Part shown: one piece after another, positions 1 through 8,900 of the stretch
How the letters are laid out: each line of letters begins with the position of its first letter
Numbering within the stretch: position 1 is the stretch's first letter
Source: CG2-30-36-16 sp964372115
GTDB lineage: Bacteria > Bacteroidota > Ignavibacteria > Ignavibacteriales > Ignavibacteriaceae
Direction: 5' to 3'
DNA length: 64,000 nucleotides
NCBI GenBank assembly: GCA_964372115.1
Contig: CAYJPN010000009.1
Coordinates: 94,706-158,705 of the forward strand
The notes under the pieces: generated by a model
What the model was told of the DNA's origin: nothing
The model's input: the letters and a program-made list of their open reading frames with translations, nothing else
Databases searched by the model: none
Made by a program: the position numbers and the translations under genes

Positions 1-2
1 TA

Positions 3-314
3 TTTACCGATAACGAAAACAAAGTAATAATGCAGCAGCTTGCAAAATTTTTCTTAAACGGTTTCCCTGTAAAGAAAAAATTTATGCAAGACGCAGTAGC
101 TTCGGAAAATAAAGATTTATTAAAACACGTTGTCCACGAACTCCGCGGCGAAGGCGGGTCAGTAGGTTATATGGAATTAAGTAAAGTTGCCGGCGGGTTA
201 GAAGATCACCTTGGCGGTTCAAGCATCGACTGGGATTTTATAAAAACCGGATGCGAAAAAATATTTAGTATAGTTGATCAAATATCAATAGAAAATAGTT
301 CGGTTGAAAAATAA
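3..314 (+). CDS. Hpt-domain protein, 3' end only
   Basis: The reading frame is open to the window edge, so this is the C-terminal part of a longer protein. An internal ATG lies at 30. The visible part matches a histidine phosphotransfer (Hpt) domain: a helix ending in an acidic/alanine pattern, then HELRGEGGSVGY, the usual H-x-L-K/R-G-x-x-x-x-x-G block, with the phospho-accepting His at residue 36 counted from that ATG. Hpt domains pass phosphate between receiver domains in phosphorelays. The stop codon directly abuts the start of motA, so the two are probably co-transcribed. The missing N-terminus could be a hybrid kinase, a CheA-like protein or a stand-alone Hpt. Confidence 0.75.
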   Translation, partial: FTDNENKVIMQQLAKFFLNGFPVKKKFMQDAVASENKDLLKHVVHELRGEGGSVGYMELSKVAGGLEDHLGGSSIDWDFIKTGCEKIFSIVDQISIENSSVEK

Positions 315-1169
315 ATGTTTGTAATAATCGGCATAGTAATCGTCACCGCATCTGTTGTAACTGGTTTTTTGATGGCTGGTGGAAATCTGGTTCTTCTATT
401 ACAATGGTCCGAATTTGTTACCATCGGCGGCGCAGCCATAGGAAGCGTTATAATTGCTTCTCCTATTAGTACGCTAAAAAAAATCGCCACTGCTTTACCT
501 AAAATATTCAGTGCGCACGGTTATAGCAAACAGGATTATCTTGAACTGCTAAAATCATTTAACGATCTATTTCTTGTTGCACAGCGCGATGGTTTACTGG
601 CAATAGAAAAACATGTTGAAAACCCTGAAGAAAGCGACATCCTCGGTACTAATGAAAAGTTTATAAAAAATGAGCAGATAAAAACTTTCTTTTGCGATAC
701 AATGAAAATAATGCTTACCGGCGGTGTTCCGCCCCATGAACTCGAATCGTTGATGGAAGTGGAAATTGAAACATTTGAGAGCGAGGAAAAACCTGCAACC
801 CATGCCGTCGAAAAAGTCGGCGATGCCCTGCCGGGCTTAGGAATTGTTGCAGCAGTGCTCGGTATAATAGTAACGATGGGTTCTATAAGCGACGGAGCAG
901 AAACTGTGGGGCATCATGTGGCAGCAGCTTTGGTCGGCACATTTCTTGGAGTTCTTCTTTCGTATGGTTTTGTAAACCCTATAGCCTCCAATATGGGGCA
1001 TATGGTTGAGCATAAAGTGCGCTTTATGCAGACCATAAAAGCATGTATAATTGCGTATGCTAAAGGTAACCCGCCCATTATTGCAGTAGAAATTGCACGC
1101 CGAACAATTTTTTCGGACGAGCGCCCATCGTTCAGCGAACTCGAAAACTTTATTAGAGGTAAGGCGTAA
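315..1169 (+). CDS. motA: Flagellar motor stator protein MotA
   Basis: MotA forms the ion-conducting stator of the flagellar motor with MotB in the inner membrane. The 284-residue length is normal for the family. Two N-terminal membrane helices (about 1-20 and 32-50) and two later ones (about 172-190 and 200-222) flank a large cytoplasmic loop. The conserved prolines fall at P173 and P222, the same numbering as in E. coli MotA, and the loop holds R91 and E98 in the RDGLLAIE stretch that contacts the rotor. The ATG follows the stop of the Hpt gene with no spacer, and motB follows after 2 bases, so this is an operon. No other flagellar genes are in the window. Confidence 0.95.
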   Translation: MFVIIGIVIVTASVVTGFLMAGGNLVLLLQWSEFVTIGGAAIGSVIIASPISTLKKIATALPKIFSAHGYSKQDYLELLKSFNDLFLVAQRDGLLAIEKHVENPEESDILGTNEKFIKNEQIKTFFCDTMKIMLTGGVPPHELESLMEVEIETFESEEKPATHAVEKVGDALPGLGIVAAVLGIIVTMGSISDGAETVGHHVAAALVGTFLGVLLSYGFVNPIASNMGHMVEHKVRFMQTIKACIIAYAKGNPPIIAVEIARRTIFSDERPSFSELENFIRGKA

Positions 1170-1171
1170 AA

Positions 1172-1924
1172 ATGGCTGATGAAAACACGCCCATTATAGT
1201 AAAGAAAATTAAAAAGGGAGGCGGACATCACGGCGGCGCGTGGAAGGTTGCCTATGCCGATTTTGTTACAGCTATGATGGCTCTGTTTATTGTTCTTTGG
1301 GTTCTAAGTCAGGATGACGCTACGAAGGAAGCTGTTTCAAGGTATTTTAAAGACCCGATAGGTTTTTCTGCTCTCGGTAAAAATATTCTCCCAGGTGTTG
1401 CTCAAGTTGGCGATCCGGAAGGCTCGGCTGAAGCGCAACGCGAACTTGAAAAAGAGAAATTGAAAAACATGGGTGATAAAATATTATCCGAAATGTCAAA
1501 CAATCCCGAATTCAAAGAAATGAAAGATCAGATTGAAATTGAGTTTGTTGACGAGGGAATGCGGATAGAAATAATCGACTCGGCGGAAGATATTTTTTTT
1601 GAGATTGGAACGGCAACATTAAAACCAAGCGCGCAGGTTTTATTAAGAAAAATGGGCGACCAGTTTGCAATTCTTCCGAATATGATAATTGTGGAAGGGC
1701 ACACAGATGCCAGACCGTTTTTAAGCAAAGGAGCGGCGTATTCTAATTTCGCTCTTAGTTCTGAGAGAGCAAACGCTGCAAGGCAGGCGTTAGTTTCGGG
1801 GCAGCTAACCGAAATACATATTGAAGAAGTTAGGGGATACGCCGATAGAAAATTAAGAGATAAAGCAGATCCTTATAGTGTGGTAAACAGAAGGATTAGT
1901 ATAATAGTAAAATACAGTAAGTAG
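1172..1924 (+). CDS. motB: Flagellar motor stator protein MotB (OmpA-like)
   Basis: MotB pairs with MotA and anchors the stator to peptidoglycan. The N-terminus is short and cytoplasmic, rich in Lys, Gly and His, followed by the plug/membrane helix AWKVAYADFVTAMMALFIVL, in which D30 matches the ion-binding Asp32 of E. coli MotB. The C-terminal half is an OmpA-like peptidoglycan-binding domain with VEGHTDARPF, LSSERANAAR and the terminal NRRISI motif. The length of 250 residues is normal. It begins 2 bases after motA. The helix has no obvious marker separating H+ from Na+ coupling, so the ion is not assigned. Confidence 0.95.
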   Translation: MADENTPIIVKKIKKGGGHHGGAWKVAYADFVTAMMALFIVLWVLSQDDATKEAVSRYFKDPIGFSALGKNILPGVAQVGDPEGSAEAQRELEKEKLKNMGDKILSEMSNNPEFKEMKDQIEIEFVDEGMRIEIIDSAEDIFFEIGTATLKPSAQVLLRKMGDQFAILPNMIIVEGHTDARPFLSKGAAYSNFALSSERANAARQALVSGQLTEIHIEEVRGYADRKLRDKADPYSVVNRRISIIVKYSK

Positions 1925-1931
1925 TAGAAAT

Positions 1932-2327
1932 ATGGAAAAAAGCGTAATAATAGTAGAAGACGATCCTTTTTCACAGGATTTTTATAAATTTATTTTTCGT
2001 AAAGCAGGCATTAGTCATAAAATAATGGAAGACGGTGACCTGTTGATGGAAACACTTAGGGCAGATAATGTCGGTCTTGTAATAATGGATATAAACCTAA
2101 AGAATACATATCTTAAAGGAGAGAAAACCGACGGTATCCGGCTTACGAGATTTATCAAAGAGGATTCGAATCTTCAGATAATTCCCGTAATACTGGTTAC
2201 GGCATATTCACCTAATCTTAGCGACAATAAATTTCTTGAGGAAAGCAAAGCTGAAGATTATATTACAAAACCTATATTAGATTTTAATGCATTGATTACA
2301 AAGGTTAATGGTTATTTAACAAATTAA
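1932..2327 (+). CDS. Single-domain response regulator
   Basis: A stand-alone receiver (REC) domain of 131 residues. It has the acidic pair E9/D10/D11, the phospho-acceptor D53 in LVIMDINL, the conserved Thr in ILVTAYS and the Lys in ITKPI. An insert (NTYLKGEKTDG) after the acceptor Asp is longer than in CheY. It starts 7 bases after motB, and its stop overlaps the next start (TAATG). With no output domain it probably works like CheY/Spo0F, receiving phosphate from a kinase or the Hpt protein nearby. The partner is inferred from position only. Confidence 0.85.
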   Translation: MEKSVIIVEDDPFSQDFYKFIFRKAGISHKIMEDGDLLMETLRADNVGLVIMDINLKNTYLKGEKTDGIRLTRFIKEDSNLQIIPVILVTAYSPNLSDNKFLEESKAEDYITKPILDFNALITKVNGYLTN

Positions 2328-2983
2328 TGGAAAAGCATAAAGTACTTATAGTTGAAGATGAAAAAGATACTAGCTTTATACTCGATAAACTTTTAACAAA
2401 AAACGGGTATGAAGTTGTTATTGCGCATAACGGGCAAGAGGCGTTAGAGGTATTAAAAGATTATCTTCCCAAAATCATTCTTGCCGATTGGACAATGCCT
2501 GTTATGGATGGTCTTGAGTTATGTAATATTTTAAAGGCGGACGAAAAGTACAAACTCATCTATTTTTTGATGTTAACCGCGCGGGCTTCGTTAAAAGACC
2601 GTATTACCGGGCTCGATGTTGGCGCCGACGATTTTCTTGTAAAACCAGTTGAAAACCAGGAACTGCTTGCCCGCATTAGAACAGGAATCCGGATTCACAA
2701 TCTGCAGAACGAATTAAAAAATATTGAGCACGACAAAGCTGTTATAGAAATGGCATGTACAATCGGGCATAAAATTAATAATCCACTCAGCAGCTTAATT
2801 ATGTCTGTGCAAAACCTCCAGGAAGAACTTGAACAGCAAGCCAAAAAATCCTTTAAAGAGGACTTAATTGTAATAAAGGAATCGATTGAAAGAATAAAAA
2901 TTCTTGCTAACGACCTAACCCATCTCCAAAATCCGGAAATGACGGATTACACCGATACAAATAAAATGTTAAAATTAGACTAA
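2327..2983 (+). CDS. Receiver protein with DHp-like helix, no ATPase domain
   Basis: Residues 1-118 form a complete receiver domain (acidic pair E10/D11, acceptor D54 in ADWTMPVMDG, K107 in LVKP). After a coiled linker comes a HisKA-like segment with the H-box GHKINNPLSSL, putative phospho-His H148, and a second helix to about residue 205. The protein then ends: there is no HATPase domain with N, G1 or G2 boxes. A receiver joined to a dimerisation/His-phosphotransfer helix cannot autophosphorylate. It could pass phosphate between proteins, or be phosphorylated in trans by the kinase encoded at 3693. Its start overlaps the preceding receiver gene by one base. Confidence 0.8.
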   Translation: MEKHKVLIVEDEKDTSFILDKLLTKNGYEVVIAHNGQEALEVLKDYLPKIILADWTMPVMDGLELCNILKADEKYKLIYFLMLTARASLKDRITGLDVGADDFLVKPVENQELLARIRTGIRIHNLQNELKNIEHDKAVIEMACTIGHKINNPLSSLIMSVQNLQEELEQQAKKSFKEDLIVIKESIERIKILANDLTHLQNPEMTDYTDTNKMLKLD

Positions 2984-3043
2984 TTTAAAACACACACCTA
3001 AATTATTTCCAAAATCCTTCGATAATAAGTTGAGGTATTCTAT

Positions 3044-3742
3044 ATGCTCAGCAGAATTATAAACATATCGACAAATCCTGATTTTAAGCAGTCCCGCAAA
3101 TCGCAGGGCTTTGGCAAATATTTTAGTGGTTCGGCGTCGCATAATACAGATATTCATGATTCTGTAACTCTTTCACCTGCTCTTTTATTTTTGAATGAGA
3201 TAAAATGGCATTTGAAAGACATCAATCAAACTCAAAGCGAAAAAATGATGCTGGTTTTCCTGGTTTTGGGGCTTGAGTTTAGCACTACCATAGATTTGCT
3301 AAACCTAAATTACCTTGATAAACTTGAGTACGATGTGTTGAAAGAGCGGGAACTGAACGGCGATTTTACAAAAGCACTCGCCCGTTTTTCGGTAAAAATT
3401 AACCCGGTTAATTTTGAAGAGTTTGATGATATAGTGCTGTTTAAGGGATTCAAAAGTTTGTTTGACAGATTGTTTTTGCTCGATATGGACTGCGAACTGA
3501 ATGCCTCGGAGAGCAAAGTTATACATAACCTGCTCGATGGTATAAACGGAGAAATTCGTTATGAATTTGATTATATAAACAGCGGAATTTTAAGCTTTAT
3601 TGAAAAATTAAAAGGAATAAATGTTCCTCGGTTTAAACTATTGGCCGATGGACATGGGAACTCAGTTACTTTATTAAAAATAAAAACATCAAATGCTGAA
3701 ATACTTAAACCTGAACGAATTGTCGCAAAAAGAATATTCTGA
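3044..3742 (+). CDS. Hypothetical protein between receiver and kinase genes
   Basis: A 232-residue soluble protein with no domain I recognise, no signal peptide and no membrane helix. The N-terminus is Ser/Lys/Gly-rich; the middle (about 45-190) looks alpha-helical, with many Leu, Phe and acidic residues. Its context is its best clue: 60 bases after the receiver-DHp gene, and its last 50 bases overlap the start of a PAS histidine kinase. It may be an adaptor or regulator of this phosphorelay, but that is inference. The overlap would vanish if the kinase used a TTG at 3720 plus later codons; neither kinase start has a strong ribosome site. Confidence 0.6.
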   Translation: MLSRIINISTNPDFKQSRKSQGFGKYFSGSASHNTDIHDSVTLSPALLFLNEIKWHLKDINQTQSEKMMLVFLVLGLEFSTTIDLLNLNYLDKLEYDVLKERELNGDFTKALARFSVKINPVNFEEFDDIVLFKGFKSLFDRLFLLDMDCELNASESKVIHNLLDGINGEIRYEFDYINSGILSFIEKLKGINVPRFKLLADGHGNSVTLLKIKTSNAEILKPERIVAKRIF

Positions 3743-5549
3743 AGATGGTAATACCGGTGCCACGGAACTTACCGATGCCAGTCCGCTTGTGCTCGTTGAC
3801 TCATCATGTAAAATTATATATGGCAATTTATCATTTAAAAATCAGTTCAAACTTGAAGAAGGCGACAACTTTGTTGCCTTAAAAACCGAACCGAATATTG
3901 TTTACACGGTTCTAGCTTTTGCAAAAAGCGAATATGAAAATTTACGATTTGAAATAAATGTAAAATTATCGGGCGGCAATACTACTGAAGGAATCTACTT
4001 TGCTGATATTTCTCGCATAAGAGTAGATGGGCAGGAATATTTTTCATTATATTTTAACTCGCTTGAAGTAAACCATAAATTAGAAGACCAGGTAAACAAC
4101 CTCCACTTTGCGCTTGAGTACGGCAAAATACCTGTTATGATTTTAACCGACCGCGGCAACGTTAGTTATTGCTCAAAATCCTTTGAAAAAATTCTGGGGA
4201 AAAACATTGATGAGGTTTACAACATCGACGTTACCGAGGTTATGTCGGAGTATTTGTTGAAGGAAGACCTTGTTAAATTTAAAGAGGCTATTTTTGAAGT
4301 TCGAACCTGGTCGAAATCAATTACTTGTATGGAAGAATGGGGAACACCGAGTTACCGCGATCTTCAGCTGACACCGGTAAAACGGGAGAGCAGCGATGGT
4401 GTAAACTTTATTTTAACAGCTTCCGATATAACTCATTATGTACTCAAAAATCTAATTATAAAAAAATCGGAAGAACGACTAAAATTACTTATCAATAATA
4501 TTTCCGATCACTTGCTCATCATAAAATACGAACGCGGCAGCTACCTTTTTGAAACCGCTAATGACAACTTTTGCCAAACATTTGATGTTGATCGGTTTGC
4601 GGCGCACTATAAAAACATTAGTTTGGTATTGAAGCCCAAACTATTTCAAAAACTAACGGATGTGTTTAACCAACTTGAGTCTAAACCTCAATTTTATTTT
4701 GAATGCGAAACCGTAGAAAACGAATTAAGGCATTTTGGTGTTAAAGTTACATTTATTGATGACAAACCCGATAACGATCGTTATTATATTATAAGCTTTA
4801 AAGATATAACCGACCAGATTCTTTATCAGCGGCAATTAAAAAGAGCACTTGAAAAAGAGAATCATCTAAACCGGTTAAAGACAAGTTTTATAGAAAATAT
4901 GTCTCATGAAATTCGCACTCCTTTTAATGCAATAATGGGTTACTCCGAAATTATTGATGAATGCCTTCACTCCGAAGATTATGAATCCATTCAGGAAATT
5001 TCTCATTCCGTTAAAGATGTGCTTCAAAGGATATTAAATTTGTTTAACAATATTGTGGATGTATCACAAGCGGAATCGCAAGACCTTGATATAAAGAAAA
5101 ATGCAGTCGACTTGAAGAGCTTAATAAATATTGTATATAAAAAGAAACTTTCCGAAGCGGAGAAAAAACATATCCTTCTTAATCTCGAGTTTAAAAGCTC
5201 CGATTTGGAAATAGAAATTGATGAAGTAAAGTTTGAAAAAATATTATTTGCCCTTGTTGATAATGCAATAAAATACACCGACCGGGGAGGCGTAACTATC
5301 AGCGCTAAAAAAGAGGAAGCGGAAATAAAAATAATTGTTTTGGATACAGGCAGCGGAATGGAAGCAAAAATAATTACACGACTGCTCGAACCGTTTGCTC
5401 AGGAAGAAGAAGGGTATACTAGGAATTTTCAGGGCGCAGGTCTCGGTTTAACGATTGCTTACAGATTTACAAAAGCGCTCGGCGGAAAATTTGAAATTAA
5501 CAGCGAGAAAGGAAAGGGGACAACGGTTACACTGAGTTTTCCCTGTTAG
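3693..5549 (+). CDS. PAS-domain sensor histidine kinase
   Basis: A 618-residue cytosolic kinase with no membrane segment. About three PAS-like modules (roughly 25-130, 130-255, 260-385) precede a HisKA domain with FIENMSHEIRTPFNAIMGYS (phospho-His H405) and a HATPase domain with N-box LVDNAIKYT, G1 box DTGSGM and G2 box GAGLGLTIAY. It ends right after the ATPase, so it has no receiver of its own and needs a separate one. The two receiver proteins just upstream are likely partners. The start at 3693 overlaps the upstream gene by 50 bases. The signal sensed by the PAS modules cannot be told. Confidence 0.9.
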   Translation: MLKYLNLNELSQKEYSEDGNTGATELTDASPLVLVDSSCKIIYGNLSFKNQFKLEEGDNFVALKTEPNIVYTVLAFAKSEYENLRFEINVKLSGGNTTEGIYFADISRIRVDGQEYFSLYFNSLEVNHKLEDQVNNLHFALEYGKIPVMILTDRGNVSYCSKSFEKILGKNIDEVYNIDVTEVMSEYLLKEDLVKFKEAIFEVRTWSKSITCMEEWGTPSYRDLQLTPVKRESSDGVNFILTASDITHYVLKNLIIKKSEERLKLLINNISDHLLIIKYERGSYLFETANDNFCQTFDVDRFAAHYKNISLVLKPKLFQKLTDVFNQLESKPQFYFECETVENELRHFGVKVTFIDDKPDNDRYYIISFKDITDQILYQRQLKRALEKENHLNRLKTSFIENMSHEIRTPFNAIMGYSEIIDECLHSEDYESIQEISHSVKDVLQRILNLFNNIVDVSQAESQDLDIKKNAVDLKSLINIVYKKKLSEAEKKHILLNLEFKSSDLEIEIDEVKFEKILFALVDNAIKYTDRGGVTISAKKEEAEIKIIVLDTGSGMEAKIITRLLEPFAQEEEGYTRNFQGAGLGLTIAYRFTKALGGKFEINSEKGKGTTVTLSFPC

Positions 5550-5666
5550 AACCAAAAATTTTTTGAAAAAATAAAAATTTGTTTTGAAAAAATTGAATTT
5601 TTATTCTCCTGTGGGGTAACATTTTTAAAGTTTATTAGTCTAATAAGATGTAAGGAGCAAAAAATA

Positions 5667-5882
5667 ATGACAAAATTTTTACAAATAGAAAAATACAACG
5701 GTACATGCCCACATTGCGGAACCGAACTTCAATCGGTTTGGAAATGTTTGGCAGCCATCGAAAAGTACTCACGTACCTTTTATTTCTGTTCAAACTGCAG
5801 CAGGGCGATAAAGATAGAGCAAGGGATAAAAACTGCGCTGCGTAACAAATCCTTTTACCCCTCAATAACTCAAAGAGTTTAA
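5667..5882 (+). CDS. Small zinc-ribbon protein
   Basis: A 71-residue protein with two CxxC knuckles (CPHC near residue 14 and CSNC near residue 46), a classic treble-clef or zinc-ribbon spacing. A clear Shine-Dalgarno AAGGAG lies about 10 bases upstream of the ATG, which supports real translation despite the small size. The function is unknown: such proteins bind zinc and may contact nucleic acid or a protein partner. It sits alone between a kinase on the same strand and the convergent ten-PAS kinase gene, whose end is 33 bases away. Confidence 0.65.
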   Translation: MTKFLQIEKYNGTCPHCGTELQSVWKCLAAIEKYSRTFYFCSNCSRAIKIEQGIKTALRNKSFYPSITQRV

Positions 5883-5915
5883 AAAAAGAGATTTTATCTT
5901 TTTCGAATCCTATAT

Positions 5916-8900
5916 CTATCTGCTGAATATTACTCTAAAAGATGTTCCAACATTTTTTTTACTTTCCACTTTTATCACCGCATTGTTAATATCGCAATAA
6001 CTTTTAACCAGAGCCAAACCGAGACCGTTGCCGTCGTAACTTCTTGAGTATCCCTGTTCTTCCTGTACGAAAGGTTTGAATATGTTTACTAAAAATTCTT
6101 TACTCATTCCAATACCGGTGTCTTTTATCTCGACAACAATATCACCTTTCTTATTATTTGTTAGTCGTATACCGATACCACCGGTTTCAGTATATTTTAT
6201 TGCATTGTCAATCAAATTTGCAAAGATTTGAGTAACACTGTATTCATCACCAAGTATATTCGGTTCAACTATTTCGCAATGGTATGTTAACTTTAATCCT
6301 CTTTGTTTGGCTAAAAGATGATGTTCTTGAGTAAGTTTCCGCAGCACTTCTTTATCGAGATTAATTTTAATAAAATCGGGTTTATAACTGCTCGTTTGTA
6401 CTTCGGACATATTAAGTATCAAATCGATAGTTCTGATTATTCTTTTTGACGCTACCGCGATGCTGTTAAAACATTTTTTCGCATCTGCATCTATGTGCTC
6501 GGTTAAAATATCTTTTAGAAAATCGACATTACCAAGCATAATATTTATTGGGGTTCTAATTTCGTGCGAAATTTGAGCGAGAAATTCTGATTTCAGATTG
6601 TCGGATTTTTCAGCCTGCTCTTTTGCCACAACCAACTCATCTATCATTTTTTTGTTCTCTGTTATATCCTCTTTTACAGCAAGGTAATGAGTAATTATTC
6701 CACTCTCATTTATAACCGGAGAAATAGAAGCGAACTCCCAGTAAAGTTCACCGTTTTTCTTTTTATTATGTAATTCACCACGCCACTCCTTACCGGAACT
6801 AATAGTAGCCCAGAGCGATTCGTATTCGTTTTTTGGTGTTTCCCCGGAGCTAAAAATTCTTGGGTTTTGTCCGATTACTTCTTCCGGTTTATACCCGGTA
6901 ATTTCCAGCGATTTCGGGTTTACGTATTCAATCACCCCGTTTGTATCTGTAATAATTATTGCCGCCGGGCTTTGTGCAACAGCCCGGGAGAATTTAAGTA
7001 GATTCTCTTCTGCGGTTTTTCGCTCTGTTATATCTCTAACAACCGATACAATGTAGTCGCGGTCGAGCCGCACAATTTTTATATTTACCTCTACCGGAAA
7101 GGTTGTCCCATTTTTGCGCCGGTGAATACTTTCCCAAATTTTACTATTGGATATCTTTAGTTCTTCCACAATATTTTTGAATCCGGCATAATCAATTATA
7201 GGGTCTACATCGTAAACGCTGAGCGTTAGAAATTCTTCCCGGCTATACCCAAGATCAAGACGACCTCTTTCATTTACATCAAGGTAACGCCCGGTTTCAG
7301 GATCGAGAACTTCGATTGCGTCGTTTGATTGATCGAGAAGAGTCGTAAATAAGATGAGTTCATCCGCTGCTTTTTTGCGGTCTGTTATATCTAAAACTAC
7401 AGTAAGGTCTGCTGGTTTACCGTCAAGAATAATAGCTTCGGCGGACAGAATGCCGACCCCGATTTCACCGGATTTTTTACGGAATCTAAATTCAATATTG
7501 CGTAAATTGCCCTCCGAGCGAAATTGTTTATTAATATTAACAGCTTCTTCCTCATTTTCCCATAGTGGCAGCTCATTTCCACGATGACCGATTAATTCAT
7601 CGCGACTGTACCCGGTTAACTCCAAAAACGCGTTATTTACATCAACAAATAAATCATCCGAATCCTGGATTGACATTGCTGCTGCAGATGAATGAAACGC
7701 TTTGTTGAATTTTTCTTCCGATAATTTTAATGCTTCTTCCGCAAGTTTCCGTTCGGTTATATCGCGTGCAACAAGCAGAGCCGAAGTTAATGATAAAGGG
7801 GAAAGATTTGCTGTAAACCAAATAGTTTTATTTCCAATTTCCAGAGTATAATCCATATTAACGAGCTGTTGTGTTTCAATACATTGTTTAACTTTTGAAA
7901 GGAAAAAATCAGCCTGTTCTTTTGGAAAAACTTCGTGCAAAGTTTTTCCTTCTAACTCACTCGAAGGTCTGTAAAGCAAGTCCGGATTAGATGGCGCAAT
8001 TTCAAGGTATCGTCCTTCAATATCCATACTAAAAATTACATCAACCATTGACGAAAATATTGCCCGCAATTTCGATTCTGATTTCTGTAATTCAAATTCG
8101 GCTTTTTTACGGTCGGTTATGTCAACAACATATCCTCTCGTTTGAATAAGCTTTCCGGAGTCATCAAATTTTCCTATTGCGTTTATTATCGCGTTTATAG
8201 TTTCCCCATCTCTGTTAACAAAATCAACTTCATAATTTTCAACTTTACCGTTGGCTTTTACTCTTTTAATTAGCTCTTTTCGGTCATCGGGATTTTTGTA
8301 AAGACCAATAATATTAAAATTATCAGTGTGAGATTTTTTTTCAAAACCGAACAGATCCAAAAAAGTTTTGTTGCAGCTAAAAATTTCCCCTTCGACGGAA
8401 ACCACATAATCGGCGGAAATATCATTTTCAAAATATTCATGCAACTCGCTTCTGCTTTTTTGCAGTTCTTCATCAGCGCGTTTCCGCTCGGTTATATCGC
8501 TAATTATATGAACGGCGCCTTTTAAACCGCCATTATCATCAAACAAAGGATCAACAGTAACTTCATACCAACTATCACCAATAGTAAGAATCATTGTTTC
8601 TCTTTGCTTGCTAAATTCCATTCTTACATAAGGACACCCTTCGATGGGACATGTTGTGTTATGTACAATTTCATAACAATGTTTACCAACAATTTCATCT
8701 ACGGTTTTTCCCAAAAGAGAGGCAGACGCTTTGTTAGCCTGAAGAATAATTCCATTCAGGTCGAGCAGAAAAACAGAATCTTTCATCCCGTCAAAAGTAG
8801 TTTGCCACTTTTTATTTGCTAATACTGCTTCTTCTTCTGCTTTTTTTAATTCTGTAACATCAAGAATAGAAACAACACTTTGTTTCGTGCCGGGTATAAT

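Noticed and set aside
5550..5666. T-rich tract as terminator of the kinase operon
   Set aside because: A/T runs are present but no stable stem precedes them.
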